The translations under genes and the position numbers were made by a program. DNA of 64,000 nt from NCBI RefSeq assembly GCF_016808335.1, contig NC_053139.1, positions 35,113,954-35,177,953 of the forward strand. Direction: 5' to 3'. The notes under the pieces are model-generated. The model searched no databases and was not told where the DNA came from. It worked only from the letters and a program-made list of their open reading frames with translations. The stretch is from Panicum virgatum. Its lineage: Eukaryota; Streptophyta; Magnoliopsida; Poales; Poaceae. Position 1 is the stretch's first letter; the number at the start of each line of letters is the position of its first letter. Shown piece by piece: positions 12,004-22,010 of the stretch.

Positions 12004-12177
12004 TATTAGAGTATATTAGGGATATCTATATATTAGGTAGATTATGATTATATCTGTATCTAAGCATATATGTAGTAGAGGCTCCTGGCCCTCCAAGTCA
12101 TGTTGCCCTATATATACCGGGCTAGGCCTCAATGTAGTCAATTAATCCATGCATTACACCAATTCTATTGTCCTACA
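12004..12177 (+). repeat. 3' LTR of the Copia-like element
   Basis: A 174 bp segment starting TATTAGAGTATATTAGG (terminal TG decayed to TA) and ending GTCCTACA, with an internal TATA-like CCCTATATATACC. It follows the polypurine-like GCAGGGGAA. It sits in intron 2 of the minus-strand kinase gene; the other LTR and the second target duplication lie outside the window. Confidence 0.6.
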
Positions 12178-12229
12178 TGCCTTACAAAAATTATTAGAGG
12201 TTAGTATGTTCCATGTTAAATTGCCATAC

Positions 12230-12741
12230 CTGAAATATACTTATCTAGGCTCCCATTAGGCATATACTCAAAGCAAAGCAACCTTTTTGGCATCTCAGCA
12301 AAAACATGCCCGCCGTTGTATTCAATATACTCATGCCATGTTTCATAACAATAGCCCACAAACCGTACTATATTTTGATGTCTAACTCTCATAAGATTGT
12401 CAACCTCATTTTTAAATTGTTTTTCCTGAAATTGTGACATTGACAGAAGGTTCTTAACAGCAACAATTGCCCCGGATGGTAGCAACCCCTGTTAAAAAAT
12501 CTCTTATTATTAATCAGGTACTGGTTTTAGTATCAACTCTGATTAAGTAAATATATAATAAAATGATATTCTGTGATCATACCTTATATACCACACCAAA
12601 ACCACCTCTACCAAGTTCTTGCATGCTAGAGAAGTTTGTGATATCTCTCAAATATTGTAACCGTACACCACAGGGTTGAGCATTTGGGTCTTGTAATATC
12701 CTCTCCAATTCACCACATTCACTATATTCAAGATGGTCCAT
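12230..12741 (-). pseudogene. Receptor-like cytoplasmic kinase, first two exons (interrupted)
   Basis: Exon 1 (12741-12583) starts with ATG and encodes MDHLEYSECGELERILQD and the glycine loop GRGGFGVVYK. Exon 2 (12488-12230) encodes the beta-3 lysine motif AIVAVKNLL and the stretch KRLLCFEYMPNGSLDKYIS. Both splice junctions are canonical and match those of the plus-strand kinase at 23009 in position and phase. The protein resembles the cytosolic serine/threonine kinases of the grass RLCK/DUF26-related clade, which lack an ectodomain. Intron 2 is broken 53 bp downstream by the LTR element, so the catalytic and activation segments are missing here; they may exist beyond the left edge. It could still be a gene with a very long intron, but loss of function is more likely. 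Confidence 0.8.
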
Positions 12742-13010
12742 CTTATATGTTCACCCTGGGAGCAGGAGGCAACAGGGTCCCCACCAGACTTGAAGGCTAG
12801 CAATGAATCCTTTTCATTAGGGCAAAAGGAGGAGATTAAAAAGAAGTGTGGATAGAGCAGAAATGGCTTAGAACGAACATTTATTGTTGTAGCACTTTTT
12901 AAAGAAAATTAAGTAGAGTGGCATTTTACAATATTGATATATCAATAAGGAAGAAGTCCATTTTGACACTGTCACCTCCACGTCATCTAGGAAATCCATA
13001 TCGGCATGTT
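12742..13010. other. Upstream region of the minus-strand kinase
   Basis: AT-rich sequence with no repeat boundaries or reading frames that can be supported. It would contain the promoter of the minus-strand kinase, but no clear TATA box was chosen. Confidence 0.3.
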
Positions 13011-13306
13011 GAGCCTGATTGGTTGAATGCCAACTTTGTGCCGAGCCAAAATCATGGCTAGCCAAGATATTGGCTTACCAAAATCATGGCATGCCAAAAT
13101 GTTGGTAAGAAAGTTAGGTATTTATTTGGTTTGGTGCCAAAACGTTGGCAACCAATATTTTTCTCTTTGTAAAGTTTAAGAAGTTTCTAGAAACTTTCAT
13201 TGTTTTGGTCACAAATATTGAACTGCTAATTTTTAAATATCAGCCAATTGGTAGCTAATTTTTATTGACATGCTTGGTAAAAATTGGCATCCAATCAATC
13301 AGACTC
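13011..13306. mobile_element. MITE with 25 bp terminal inverted repeats
   Basis: The left end GAGCCTGATTGGTTGAATGC and the inverted right end GAGTCTGATTGATTGGATGC match strongly. The interior is full of TTGGCA/TGCCAA words and can fold back on itself. The flanking triplets (GTT and CTC) do not match, so the superfamily is uncertain; the ends resemble Tourist-type GGCCTGTTTGG termini. Confidence 0.75.
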
Positions 13307-14151
13307 CTCCCGTCACCTCTTCTACCCACTCTACTGCGAGCAAGGATGCTCTTCTCCCTGCTTTAATTTCCCCTCAAGTTGGAGCCGGCGCCACGTCCAA
13401 CCATGTCACCACCAGCCTCAAAAGTGGAGCCTACCGTGCGCGCAACGCAACAGCTAACACGTGACATTGCTACTGAAATAAAGGTCCCTTCTACCGCTCA
13501 AACCAATGTAAGAGCAAAGCTAATAATTTAGCCTGTCTGACTAAATAGAAATGTCATATCATATATATATTTATTAATATAATCAGCTCATATAATGACT
13601 TGACTATTAGGTTTGCTAAGAGAAGAGTAGTAATAAAAATACAATTACTCAATGCTTGCATATATGTACACGATCAACCGTGATCAACGTCTCTGTGGCC
13701 ATTTAGCAAAACCACAGTACGATAACCATACGGCATCCGATGAAAATGTATTCAAGCCTGCGAAGAAACATCTTCCCCAAAAAAAAAAGTCCGTGAGGAA
13801 ACACCAAATGATTAGATTGGTGGTGGCTTATTTATCTATCTTGAAGAATGCGGATAATCCAAAATCTGCTATGGGTCCTCCAGTTCTCGGGCTTTGAGGT
13901 CCTTGTGCACTAGGATTTGGGATGTGGCAATATGGGGATGGATTTTGGTTGATAAGGAATGGATTTGGGGATTTATTTCACGATTTGGCACAAAAGAACT
14001 CGATTTGGGGGCGCAGGAGAACTCGATTTGACGGGAGGAGGGTCGATTAATTTGGCGCAAGATGAGTCTATCGGGAGGAAATTCCTCTCTTCTCTCTCCA
14101 CCTAGGACTCTGATGATGTGAAAACTCTTTCAGCCTGCTGACTAGGACTTA
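13307..14151. other. Intergenic, no gene seen
   Basis: Low-complexity AT-rich sequence and short unrelated frames. No gene, complete mobile element or RNA gene can be supported. Confidence 0.4.
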
Positions 14152-14347
14152 GGTCAGTTTCAATGAGAATTTTTATGGAGAGTTTCATGACAACAAATAC
14201 TATCAATTTTGTTGACATGATAAGAAGAGAGAAAGATGTGATTTCATAGGATGTAGGAGAATTTCATCACCATAAAACTCATTTGGCACAGTTATCTAAT
14301 TCTCAATCTAAGTAACTATGTTCATAAAATTTTCACTGAGACTGACC
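14152..14347. mobile_element. Tourist-like MITE (PIF/Harbinger)
   Basis: The terminal repeats GGTCAGTTTCAATGAGAATT and, inverted, GGTCAGTCTCAGTGAAAATT are flanked by the perfect 3 bp duplication TTA (14149-14151 and 14348-14350). The length of 196 bp is typical, and it has no coding capacity. Confidence 0.88.
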
Positions 14348-14721
14348 TTATGATACTCTAAGCAGAAAGGAAGAAAAGATCAAAGGAGCGAAAATACTAT
14401 GGAGCACGGATAAGGGTACGGCTATTGATACCAGGCGCGCAGATACGACATTTTTTTTCAAAAAAAATGGATGCGGTAATTTCCCCTAAAAAACATAAAC
14501 GGATACGTTTCATTATATTTAAATAAATAAATAAACAATAATGCATAGAAGTAGGTACCAGTTTTCCCAAAAAAAGAGAGAAGTAGCTACCGAGTCTGCT
14601 AAAAGTGCACAATACGTGCATTTCCATAAAGAGTTGCCTCCGTTTCAATTTTTTTTTTGCCTCCACCTGATTTAGGCCTCCCTGAAATGGTGTCGATATC
14701 CTATGGTGGTGCAGCCCTGAT

Positions 14722-14872
14722 CAATGTTTTTACGGCGTTAAGGCGAGTTTTGGCAAGTCACCACCGCCTAGCCGCCTAGGCGGACTAAGGCGACGCCTAA
14801 GCGAGCTAAAACGCCTAGGCGGGCCAAAATAGGGGAGCGCCTTGTCAGCTAGGCGACGCCATAAGAACATTG
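14722..14872. mobile_element. nHAT MITE rich in GCCTAGGCG motifs
   Basis: The ends CAATGTTTTTACGGCG and, inverted, CAATGTTCTTATGGCG are flanked by an 8 bp duplication matching at 7 of 8 positions (GCCCTGAT and GCCCTAAT). The interior repeats GGCG, GCCTA and GCCGCCTAGGCGG, making a near-palindromic element. Confidence 0.88.
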
Positions 14873-15350
14873 GCCCTAATGTCGGTAGACGATGAAGAAG
14901 CTACAGTAGTAGTCTAGCACGACTTGAATTTGATACCTTCTACACGCAGTAGGGAAAATCCAAGGGAGAAGAACGCAAGATCAGGAGGGGGAAAAGAGAA
15001 ATCGAAGCAACACGCGTTTGATCGGAGGGTGAAGGAAGAAATCTAGCAACAAGAACCGAAGAACACTAGCCACTAGTTCAGAACAGAACGGGAAGAAAGT
15101 AATCGAGGAATAAGAGCACTAGATCCAGAATGGAAAGTCGAAGAAACTGACCGGAGTTTGCCGCTGGACGCCGGCGGCGAGCAAGTGCTGGAGGTTGTCA
15201 CGGGCGGGCGGGCGGGCGGCGGTGTCGTGCGTCTCGTCGCTGGCTCGCTGCAGCGTGAGTCAACGCAGGTGTGATGGCTACCGTATCCAAAAAGAAAAGA
15301 AAGGAAAACGCACCTCAATACACTGAGAAAGATCTTGTTTGGATCCCAAC
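14873..15350. other. Intergenic, no gene seen
   Basis: Contains a GC-rich stretch with (GGGC)n near 15205 and short frames only. Nothing can be assigned. Confidence 0.35.
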
Positions 15351-15531
15351 TTACGACGGTCCCACTGTTTTTCATTAAGAGAAAATCTTACAGCAACCAG
15401 CCACGAAAAATCACTCAAACTTTGGCTTTTGCCAGCGAGGAGGATTTTATTATGCAGCACGCCTTGTTCGAGTCTGGGTGAGCAGCGTCCTCAACGGGAG
15501 CGCCTACCAACTGAGCTATCGCTCAGTCCGC
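15351..15531 (-). mobile_element. tRNA-derived SINE
   Basis: On the minus strand the head reads ACTGAGCGATAGCTCAGTTG then GTAGGCGCTC, a clear RNA polymerase III A box (TAGCTCAGTTGG). A degenerate B box (GACTCGAAC) lies about 35 nt further. The tail ends in TTCTCTTAATGAAAAAC, a 3' end style seen in grass SINEs. Both sides carry GGATCCCA(A/C)C (15341-15350 and 15532-15541), a target duplication of about 9 of 10 bases. The length of 181 bp fits the class. It is not a functional tRNA because no acceptor stem can form. Confidence 0.82.
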
Positions 15532-15591
15532 GGATCCCACCTCATAAAGCCAACTTACTATAAACTTTAGTTACTAAACTTCTAAACAAAT

Positions 15592-17375
15592 TGTGACACC
15601 CTAGGTAATTGAGTGCTAGACAAATATCATAAACCTAGTAACATGCATCAAAAACCAAAAAAAGTAAGATTAAATACATTATATTTATGTGTGCATGCAT
15701 GTGTGTGTATGTGCATGTCTTTTAAGTACAATATATCTTTTATAAGTGGTAGTATATATTTGTTCGCACTTAGCAGGAGATGGCGGATAGAATGCATCAA
15801 CACACATCACAAGTGATGTTTTATAAATTGCAAGAATAATTAAATTCAAATTGAGTGAAGTCACATGAAATGGTGAATAAATTCAAATTGTAGAAAATAT
15901 ACTTTGAAAATAACTTAAATCACTGCTCAAATAAACTTTTGCCTAAAACTAAAGTTGTAGAGTTTTAAATGTTAATTAACTTTCATATTCAAGGTTTTTT
16001 ATAGTTGCTACACAAAAATTGAATTTTTAAGTCGAATAGGGTAATGTTTCAAATTTACAAGAGTTTAAAACTAACATTTAAACAAGCTTCAAATGGATTT
16101 GTGCCTAAAACAAAAGTTGTAGAGTATGAATGTTACTGCAACTTTCGTGTTCAAACTTTTTCACGTTTCAATTGAAAATCACGAGAAAACTCGAGTCAAG
16201 GTTGCTGACCTCTCTCTCTCTCTCTCCCCTCCATCCCCTGTTTCTGCCTGCGTGGTAGAGGAGTGTCGCCACATGGCAGGGAATCCCTGCCGGCATCGAG
16301 CCGCACCAAGGCGAGCCCCAATCGAGCTCCCCGACTGGCCGCCACACGCTTCGTCCCATCCCCTCGCTTGCACCACGCGGCTGCTGACTGTTGCGCTCGA
16401 ACGCCATGGCGACGGCAACACCGAGCGCTCGCCTAGGCTCTACCCCTGCCTGCCTAGCCCCCTCCCCCTTTTCCTTCGTGGAGAAGCATCCCTCCTCCAT
16501 CCTCCATGGCTCCCAAAGGGCCAAGAACCCCTTCCCCTGAGCCGGAAGCCTTCCGCTGCCACCATTGTTGCTGCCGAGCCAAGATCACTGCAGAACCCCC
16601 ACCACTGGCCCTCCTCCACTCAAGCTCACCCCCTAGCTAGCTTCCCCACCGCACAGTGAAGCTCCCCGACCTGGTTGCGCCCCCAATCCCCCACCGAAGC
16701 GCCACTACCGCTATCGCTACTGCTGCCTCCACTGCGTTGCCGACGAGTTTGGCAATCCCTAAACCCCACCTAGACTCTCCACGAGGTAGCCATCGACTTC
16801 CTCTTGCCCTTCCCCCTCTTCTTCCTCGCCGCCGGCCACCGCCGACATCGGAATCCGGCTGGCCGTGCCATCCCCACCGCTAAACCCTGGTTCTTCCTTC
16901 AAGTTTCCAGGGATCTATTCGTGAACCCTAGTTCTTGTTTTTAATCCAAATCAGTGAGCTTGTAAATTCATTTAAAAATCATACAAAAATAAAAAAATCA
17001 AACCCAAATGTTTTGGGTTCTTAGAAACTAGATCTATCACTTTTGTTACGTGCACATATGTATTTTCTTAATAGTTTCTGCTCTACATTAAATGCAAATT
17101 TAATTAGCTTTTATTTGTATCTCAAGTTCTATGCATGTTCTAGTAGCCATTTTTTGTCAGTGGTTTATAAGCTAAAATGTAGATCTGTGTAAAAGTTTCA
17201 TGGTCAGAGGACATCTCTATTTATAGGTTTATTTAGATCTTGTTTTATGCCCTGGTTAATTAGATTTAATTGTTCAGGTTGTTCTACTGTGATGCATGAG
17301 CTGAAATTTTTACAGTGTTTCTAAGTTGAGGATTGGATAGTATAGAAAAAGTTTGATACTTTTTGTTTAAATGGA
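15592..17375 (+). mobile_element. Partial or solo LTR of a Gypsy (Tekay/Del-like) element
   Basis: Begins TGTGACACCCTAGG, the usual start of Del/Tekay LTRs. It contains repeated GCCTAAAACAAAAGTTGTAG and aactttcgtgttcaa motifs (15930-15990 and 16090-16160) that are common in such LTRs. A GC-rich leader with CCCTAAACCCCACC and AAACCCTGGTTC follows, then AT-rich intron-like sequence. No matching end or target duplication was found, so the right boundary (about 17375) is approximate. The reading frame at 16126-16659 lies in this LTR and has no recognisable product. Confidence 0.45.
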
Positions 17376-17722
17376 ACTGGTCCCCGCTGCCCTGCATCGA
17401 CCGCCGCTCTGCTGGGGCCGGTGCACAACCGCACCATCGCCGCTGCCGAGCAGAGCCGCCGCAGCCACCCCCGCCGCCTCCGAGCCCTTCCTCTCCCACA
17501 GTCCCGCGCTACCGCAGCCGTCGAGCATACCACATTTTTATAAAAAAGAAATATATCTTTTCCAATGATATGCCTTGTGATATGTGCATTGGACCAAGTT
17601 AAGCAAAGAGAGGGAGTATATTTACCTCGAGTCTCTTAGCGGATCATGCCGACTAGGATTTATCTCTGCTTTAGTATAAAGGGAAATTTGTCTAGCATTT
17701 ATTAGATAATCTTAACAAACTA
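17376..17722. other. GC-rich fragment and AT-rich spacer
   Basis: 17380-17525 is a GC-rich proline- and alanine-coding-like stretch with no family resemblance. The rest is AT-rich spacer. Nothing firm can be annotated. Confidence 0.3.
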
Positions 17723-17974
17723 CTCCCTCCATCCTAAAAAGAATGCAACTCTCGCTTTTATAGGAGTCAAATAATTTCAAGTTTAACCACATTTATATAA
17801 AAATACAAACATTTGTTTCTCCAATTCGATTCAGTATGAAAATATATCACATAATTAATTTAATGATATTTTTTATAACATAAATGTTAACTTTATTTTA
17901 TAAAAAATTAGTTAAATTTTAAATTATTCCACTTATCAAAAATTGAGAGTTTGTATTTTTTTAAACGGAGGGAG
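17723..17974. mobile_element. Stowaway MITE (Tc1/mariner)
   Basis: The ends CTCCCTCCATCCTAAAAAG and ...TTAAACGGAGGGAG form the diagnostic Stowaway terminal repeat, flanked by the TA target duplication (17721-17722 and 17975-17976). The 252 bp AT-rich interior is palindromic in places. Confidence 0.95.
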
Positions 17975-18052
17975 TAACAATGGTGGCCAGGGACCTGAGG
18001 CCCTTTTTTTTCTCTGAGGAACCTGAGGCCCCTTTTAGAGCCCTCCAAGTGC

Positions 18053-18525
18053 GCGGTTTTTTATTTTTGTTTTTTACAAAAATATATTTTTGTTTTCGAA
18101 ATTTACAGGAATATACCCTGGCCGCCCCGCTGCCGGGCGACTGGGACCTGGTCGCCCCGCTGCGGGGCGGCAGGGGCTTTTGTGCAAAAACTTTTGCGAA
18201 AATATTTGCGCACAGGTCCCTAGGGGCCGGTCGTCCGGCAGCGGGGCGGCCGGCCCCCAGGCCGCCCGGCCCGGGCCGCCCGGCTGCAGGGCGACCGGCT
18301 CTCCCACCCTTATATAAGGGTTGGCTGGTCCCCCCACCCCTCATTTGCATCACTAAAATTCCAGAAACCAAGAAAAAAGAGGGAGGGAGGGAGGGAGAGA
18401 GGCGAAGTCCTGCCGGATTTTCGAGCCGGCGACTGCAGGTAACCAAAATTCTTCTACGCTTTACAAATAGATTATGTTGTAATTATTTTTGTTGAAACAG
18501 TAGATTAGCAATTAATTTAATATCA
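18053..18525 (+). repeat. Left terminal inverted repeat of the MULE
   Basis: Includes a TATA box near 18309-18321 and the 5' leader splice donor near 18438, upstream of the transposase. It matches 21530-22000 on the opposite strand with few differences and small indels. Confidence 0.88.
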
Positions 18526-18542
18526 TGATTGTGTGTCCAGAT

Positions 18543-20300
18543 ATGTCGAGCAAGCTTCGTTTTCAAGTTCATTATGGTGACTACTATATTTCTCATGATG
18601 CGTATGGAGTAGATCTATCAGCTTTTGAACGAAGAGAGTGCGGAATAGATAAACCCTTAGAGAGGAGTTTTGGTTCCATACGCAAATGGCTTCACGAGAT
18701 ATTCAATGTGAATCCAAAGACTCATTTCCTAACCATTCAGACTGTGACGAATTAGGGAACTGAAGGGGATTTCTGAGAGTTGATGCTTATAGCAAACACC
18801 GAAGAATGGCGGACTTACATGCAAGCAGCTCTTGACTACGGGTGGCCCCCCTTGCAATGCTAATTCAGATTCACCAGAAGGCAGCCCATTTCGGTGAAGG
18901 ATCAACAAGTACATCATCTCATATGAACCAAGCAGTGGAACAAGAAAATGAAGATCGGAACATGCATGCCACAGAACCTGAGCCGCAAGGTATAGCTGAT
19001 TAGGTAGGAGAAAAAAAAGATCAGAACGTGCATGTCATTCAACCTGAGCCGCAAGGTTTAGCTGATGAGAGGGAGCGGATACCTGAAATAGTGGAAGCTG
19101 TATAGAATGAAGACCGAGAAGCTCGAATGATGGAAGAATGTGGGGACTCATCAGACGATGAGGACTACCCGTTGCTAGGTGAATGGCGAGACAAGGGTTT
19201 TGAAAATCCAGTGATACATGATATTAGGAGTAATGAGTATGAATACAGAGAGAATGAGGTTGTGCAGGGGGCAAAATATCCTAGCATTGAAGCTGTGAAA
19301 GATGCTGTGAAGCTTTGGGCTATATCGTTGAGGAAGGAACTCAGAGTTGTGAAGTCTAGAAGTAAAGAATATGAGGTGAAGTGTGTCAATGGAGATTGTA
19401 CATGGCGAGTACATGCCTACAAGGGTAAGTACAAGACACACTGGGAGTGTTTAATTGTTACACCACATACATATAGATTAACTGCTGTTGCGCAAACTCA
19501 CCGTAACATCACATCCACTTTCGTGGCCAAGAAGATGTATGGGGTGATTCTGGACAAAATTGATTATGAGCCAAAATTGATAATTAGGGACATCGACGAC
19601 CGTTTTCAATACAAAATCAGCTATGCAAAGGCTTGGCAGGCAAAACAAAAGGTTCATGCAAGGACAGGACAGGACAGGACAGGGTAGGGTGTCTGCAGAC
19701 AAAGGGTCGTTCATGATTGCTTGATAACGCCGGAAGGTAAGATTTTTTGCAGATGCAAGAAGCCACAGCTTCTTCACTTACCATGCTCCCATGTCATTGC
19801 GGCATGTTCAGAATCTGGGTTGGATCCTGGGGTTTTTGTTTCATAATATTACAGAAAAGAAACCGCTGTGCACACTTGGAGCCATGAGATATATGGCATA
19901 GGCAGTCTGGGATCATTCACTACACCAAATATCTCTCCAATGTACATTCCCAATCCAGATGCTAGGAGAGGGGTAGGTCGACGGCAGACACTTCGTATCC
20001 GTAACGGAATGGATGAGTCTGAGGTAGGAAAGAAGAAAAAACGATGCAACCTGTGTTGAGCAGATGGTCACACTTACAAGAAGTGCCCTAAAATGCAAGA
20101 AGATAATGCTGATGCTGAGGTTGGACCTTCTGGAAATCCCACTGATGGATTGCCTCCGGATTTTGGAGCCCGTCGCGTCTATATTTCGTTATGTGTGCAT
20201 ATGTATTTGAACCAGATGTATGGATATGTATTCCGACCTGTATGTGATAATTACATTTCGTTATGTATGGATATGTATTTGCACCAGATTGTAGCATGTA
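18543..20300 (+). pseudogene. MuDR-family transposase pseudogene
   Basis: An acceptor GTGTCCAG precedes ATGTCGAGCAAGC. The first 60 codons are open, and frames then break repeatedly. From 19127 the typical N-terminal MuDR domain is readable (VVQGAKYPSIEAVKDAVKLW ... CTWRVHAYKGKYKTHWEC). It stops near 19660, where a short GGACA repeat marks the edge of a deletion that removed the DDE catalytic core. The C-terminal SWIM zinc finger follows (CRCKKPQLLHLPCSHVIAAC, 19750-19810), then a CCHC knuckle (CNLC, with the next Cys lost to a stop, and HTYKKC). Two tandem copies of a ...EPEPQG... segment lie at 18945-19075. The protein would bind the terminal repeats and catalyse transposition; this copy is dead. 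Confidence 0.85.
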
Positions 20301-20606
20301 ATATTACGAAGGTATTTGTGTAGTAAAATTTCTTGGTTGCAGTTCTAAATGTGTAGGTTGGTTCAATTAGATTGCTCACTGAATGTAGTGTACTGAAAAT
20401 AGAAGGGTAGTTGCGAATCATAAATTTTCAGTTTGCAATACAGTTTTATAAACAATGCTACGATTACAAAGCAGAGGCCTAAGGCGTTCGTACTACTAGG
20501 TACTTGAACAATGAAAAGCATGGCATGTGCAACACGATAACCTCGTGTTGTGAGTAAACCTAACATGCCTTAGGAAATGTAAAATGCCGGGATTATATGG
20601 TGGTGC

Positions 20607-21193
20607 TTTACTGAGTGCACCGGGGATATTTTCCCTTCCTAATAGCTTCAGACCCTGCTTCCTTAGCACGGCGGGCCATCTCTCGCTTCCTCTCCCTATC
20701 AGCTTCACGTTCCTCTGCCTTCTGACGTTCCACTTCTGCAATCCTCTTTTGAATCTCTTCCTGGTTTTTCTTGCGCTTCTCCTCCATCTATTCTTCATGC
20801 AGCATTCGTTGCCACCTTTGTGCAGCCCACCTTGCTTGACGCTCCACGTGGTCCTTATCCTGCTGAGATTGCTCGGTGTCTAATCACTGCACGAAATCAC
20901 ATAGAGGTGGTGGAGTCTTTCCTCAAATCATGTTAGAAGTCATTACTAGATCTGAAAGTGACAAACTCTGATAGTGTTTTGTAGTACCTTTGCTCGGTCC
21001 TTGCCGTAATGCTTGGGCGGGTCGTACTCGTAATTCTCGCACATGAAGAACCTCTTGCCAAAGTCATTCCCAAAACCCTTGATTTCATTAGTTTGCACAA
21101 GGATCCGCAAAAACACATAGGCACCTGTACTCCTTGGGGGACTGTTTCCGTCACCTTACTCCATGGAATGTAGGTGGATCCTGAGGATGCCAT
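20607..21193 (-). pseudogene. GRF zinc-finger, coiled-coil accessory protein of the MULE
   Basis: Exon 1 starts MASSGSTYIPWSKVTETVPQ and leads into a GRF-type zinc ribbon spread over two frames: VPMCFCG, then K-rich sequence, then NDFGKRFFMCENYEYDPPKH. After an intron (about 20988 to 20927) the text resumes with PPPLCDF and a long charged coiled coil of Glu, Arg and Lys repeats, ending GKYPRCTQ. There are two in-frame stops (one replacing the Trp expected after CDFVQ) and at least one frameshift. GRF fingers bind single-stranded nucleic acid in other proteins; a role beside the transposase is an inference from its position in the second terminal-repeat transcription unit. Confidence 0.7.
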
Positions 21194-21229
21194 GGTGTTG
21201 AGCCCTGGCAATCACAAGTGAGCAATCAG

Positions 21230-21570
21230 ATTGCTAATATACTATATCAACGCTAATCATTATCAGTAACTACACCTAAATGTACCACTAATCACTCCTA
21301 ATAATAACTAAACTGATTGCTAAACTACTGTTTCAACAAAATACTTTCTACAATTTTCTAACATTTTCTAAAATTTTTTAATATTATATTCCAATTTTTA
21401 AGATTTTCTAATATTTCTCTAACAAATTTTTAGTACTTTCTAATACTTAATCTAACACTAGATGTACTGTATCAACGCTAATCATTACAAGTAACTGCAC
21501 CTAAATGTACCACTAATCACTCCTAACAATAATTAAATTGATTGTTAATTTACTGTTTCAATAAAAATAA
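21230..21570. repeat. Direct repeat inside the right MULE arm
   Basis: Two copies of about 105 bp (about 21235-21344 and 21466-21570) share ATCAACGCTAATCATTA, CCTAAATGTACCACTAATCA and ACTGTTTCA. The second copy overlaps the inner end of the right terminal repeat. They may be subterminal transposase-binding sequence. Confidence 0.75.
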
Positions 21571-22010
21571 TTACAACATAATCTATTTGTAAAGCGTAGA
21601 AGAATTTTGGTTACCTGCAGTCGCCGGCTCGAAAATCCAGCAGGACTTCGTCTCTCTCCCTCCCTCCCTCTTTTTTCTTGGTTTCTGAAATTTTAGTGAT
21701 GCAAATGAGGGGTGGGGGGGACCCGCCAACCCTTATATAAGGGTGGGAGAGCTGGTCGCCCTGCAGCCGGGCGGCCTGGGGGGCCGGCCGCCCCGCTGCC
21801 GGGCGACCTGCACCCAGGGACCTGCGCGCAAATATTTTTGTAAAAGTTTTTACACAAAAACCTCTGCCGCCCCGCAGCGGGGCGACCAGGTCCCGGCCGC
21901 CCGGCAGCGGGGCGGCCGGGGTATATTCCTGTAAATTTCGAAAACGAAAATATTGTTTTATAAAAAATAAAAATATAAAATATAAAAATAAAAAAACCGC
22001 CTCCAAGTGC

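Larger units (their letters stand above)
1..12177 (+). mobile_element. 3' part of a small Copia-like LTR element, hosting a nested stack
   Basis: Three separated segments (1-339, 1567-1983, 11480-12003) share an unusual composition, rich in tcgtcgac, tcatcg and cttcgtc words, and become contiguous once two younger insertions are removed. They lead into an LTR at 12004-12177 preceded by a polypurine-like tract (gcaggggaa). No pol motifs are visible, so this is probably the 3' non-coding internal region; the 5' half lies left of the window. The LTR start resembles that of the small element at 26819-28734 (both begin T-TTAGAGTATATTAGG), so the two may be related. Family assignment is an inference; the segmentation is well supported by the TSDs of the inserted elements. 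Confidence 0.5.
18053..22000. mobile_element. Mutator-like element (MULE) with long terminal inverted repeats and two genes
   Basis: Inverted repeats of about 470 bp (18053-18525 and 21530-22000) begin GCGGTTTTTTATTTTT. They are flanked by a perfect 10 bp duplication CTCCAAGTGC (18043-18052 and 22001-22010), as expected for Mutator. Each repeat contains GC-rich CCGCCCCGCTGCCGGGCGAC-type words, a TATA box in CCTTATATAAGGG and a leader splice donor GACTGCAG|GTAACC, so each end can drive one inward gene. The left end drives a MuDR-type transposase pseudogene; the right end drives a GRF zinc-finger pseudogene. The 3.95 kb element is internally deleted and cannot move itself. Confidence 0.92.

Noticed and set aside
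15481..15530. tRNA gene on the minus strand
   Set aside because: The D-arm and A box are present but no acceptor stem closes and the B box is degenerate; the flanking 9-10 bp duplication shows it is the head of a SINE.
16126..16659. Candidate 177-codon gene
   Set aside because: It sits inside a Gypsy-type LTR leader, is Pro/His-rich, and has no homology that could be recognised.
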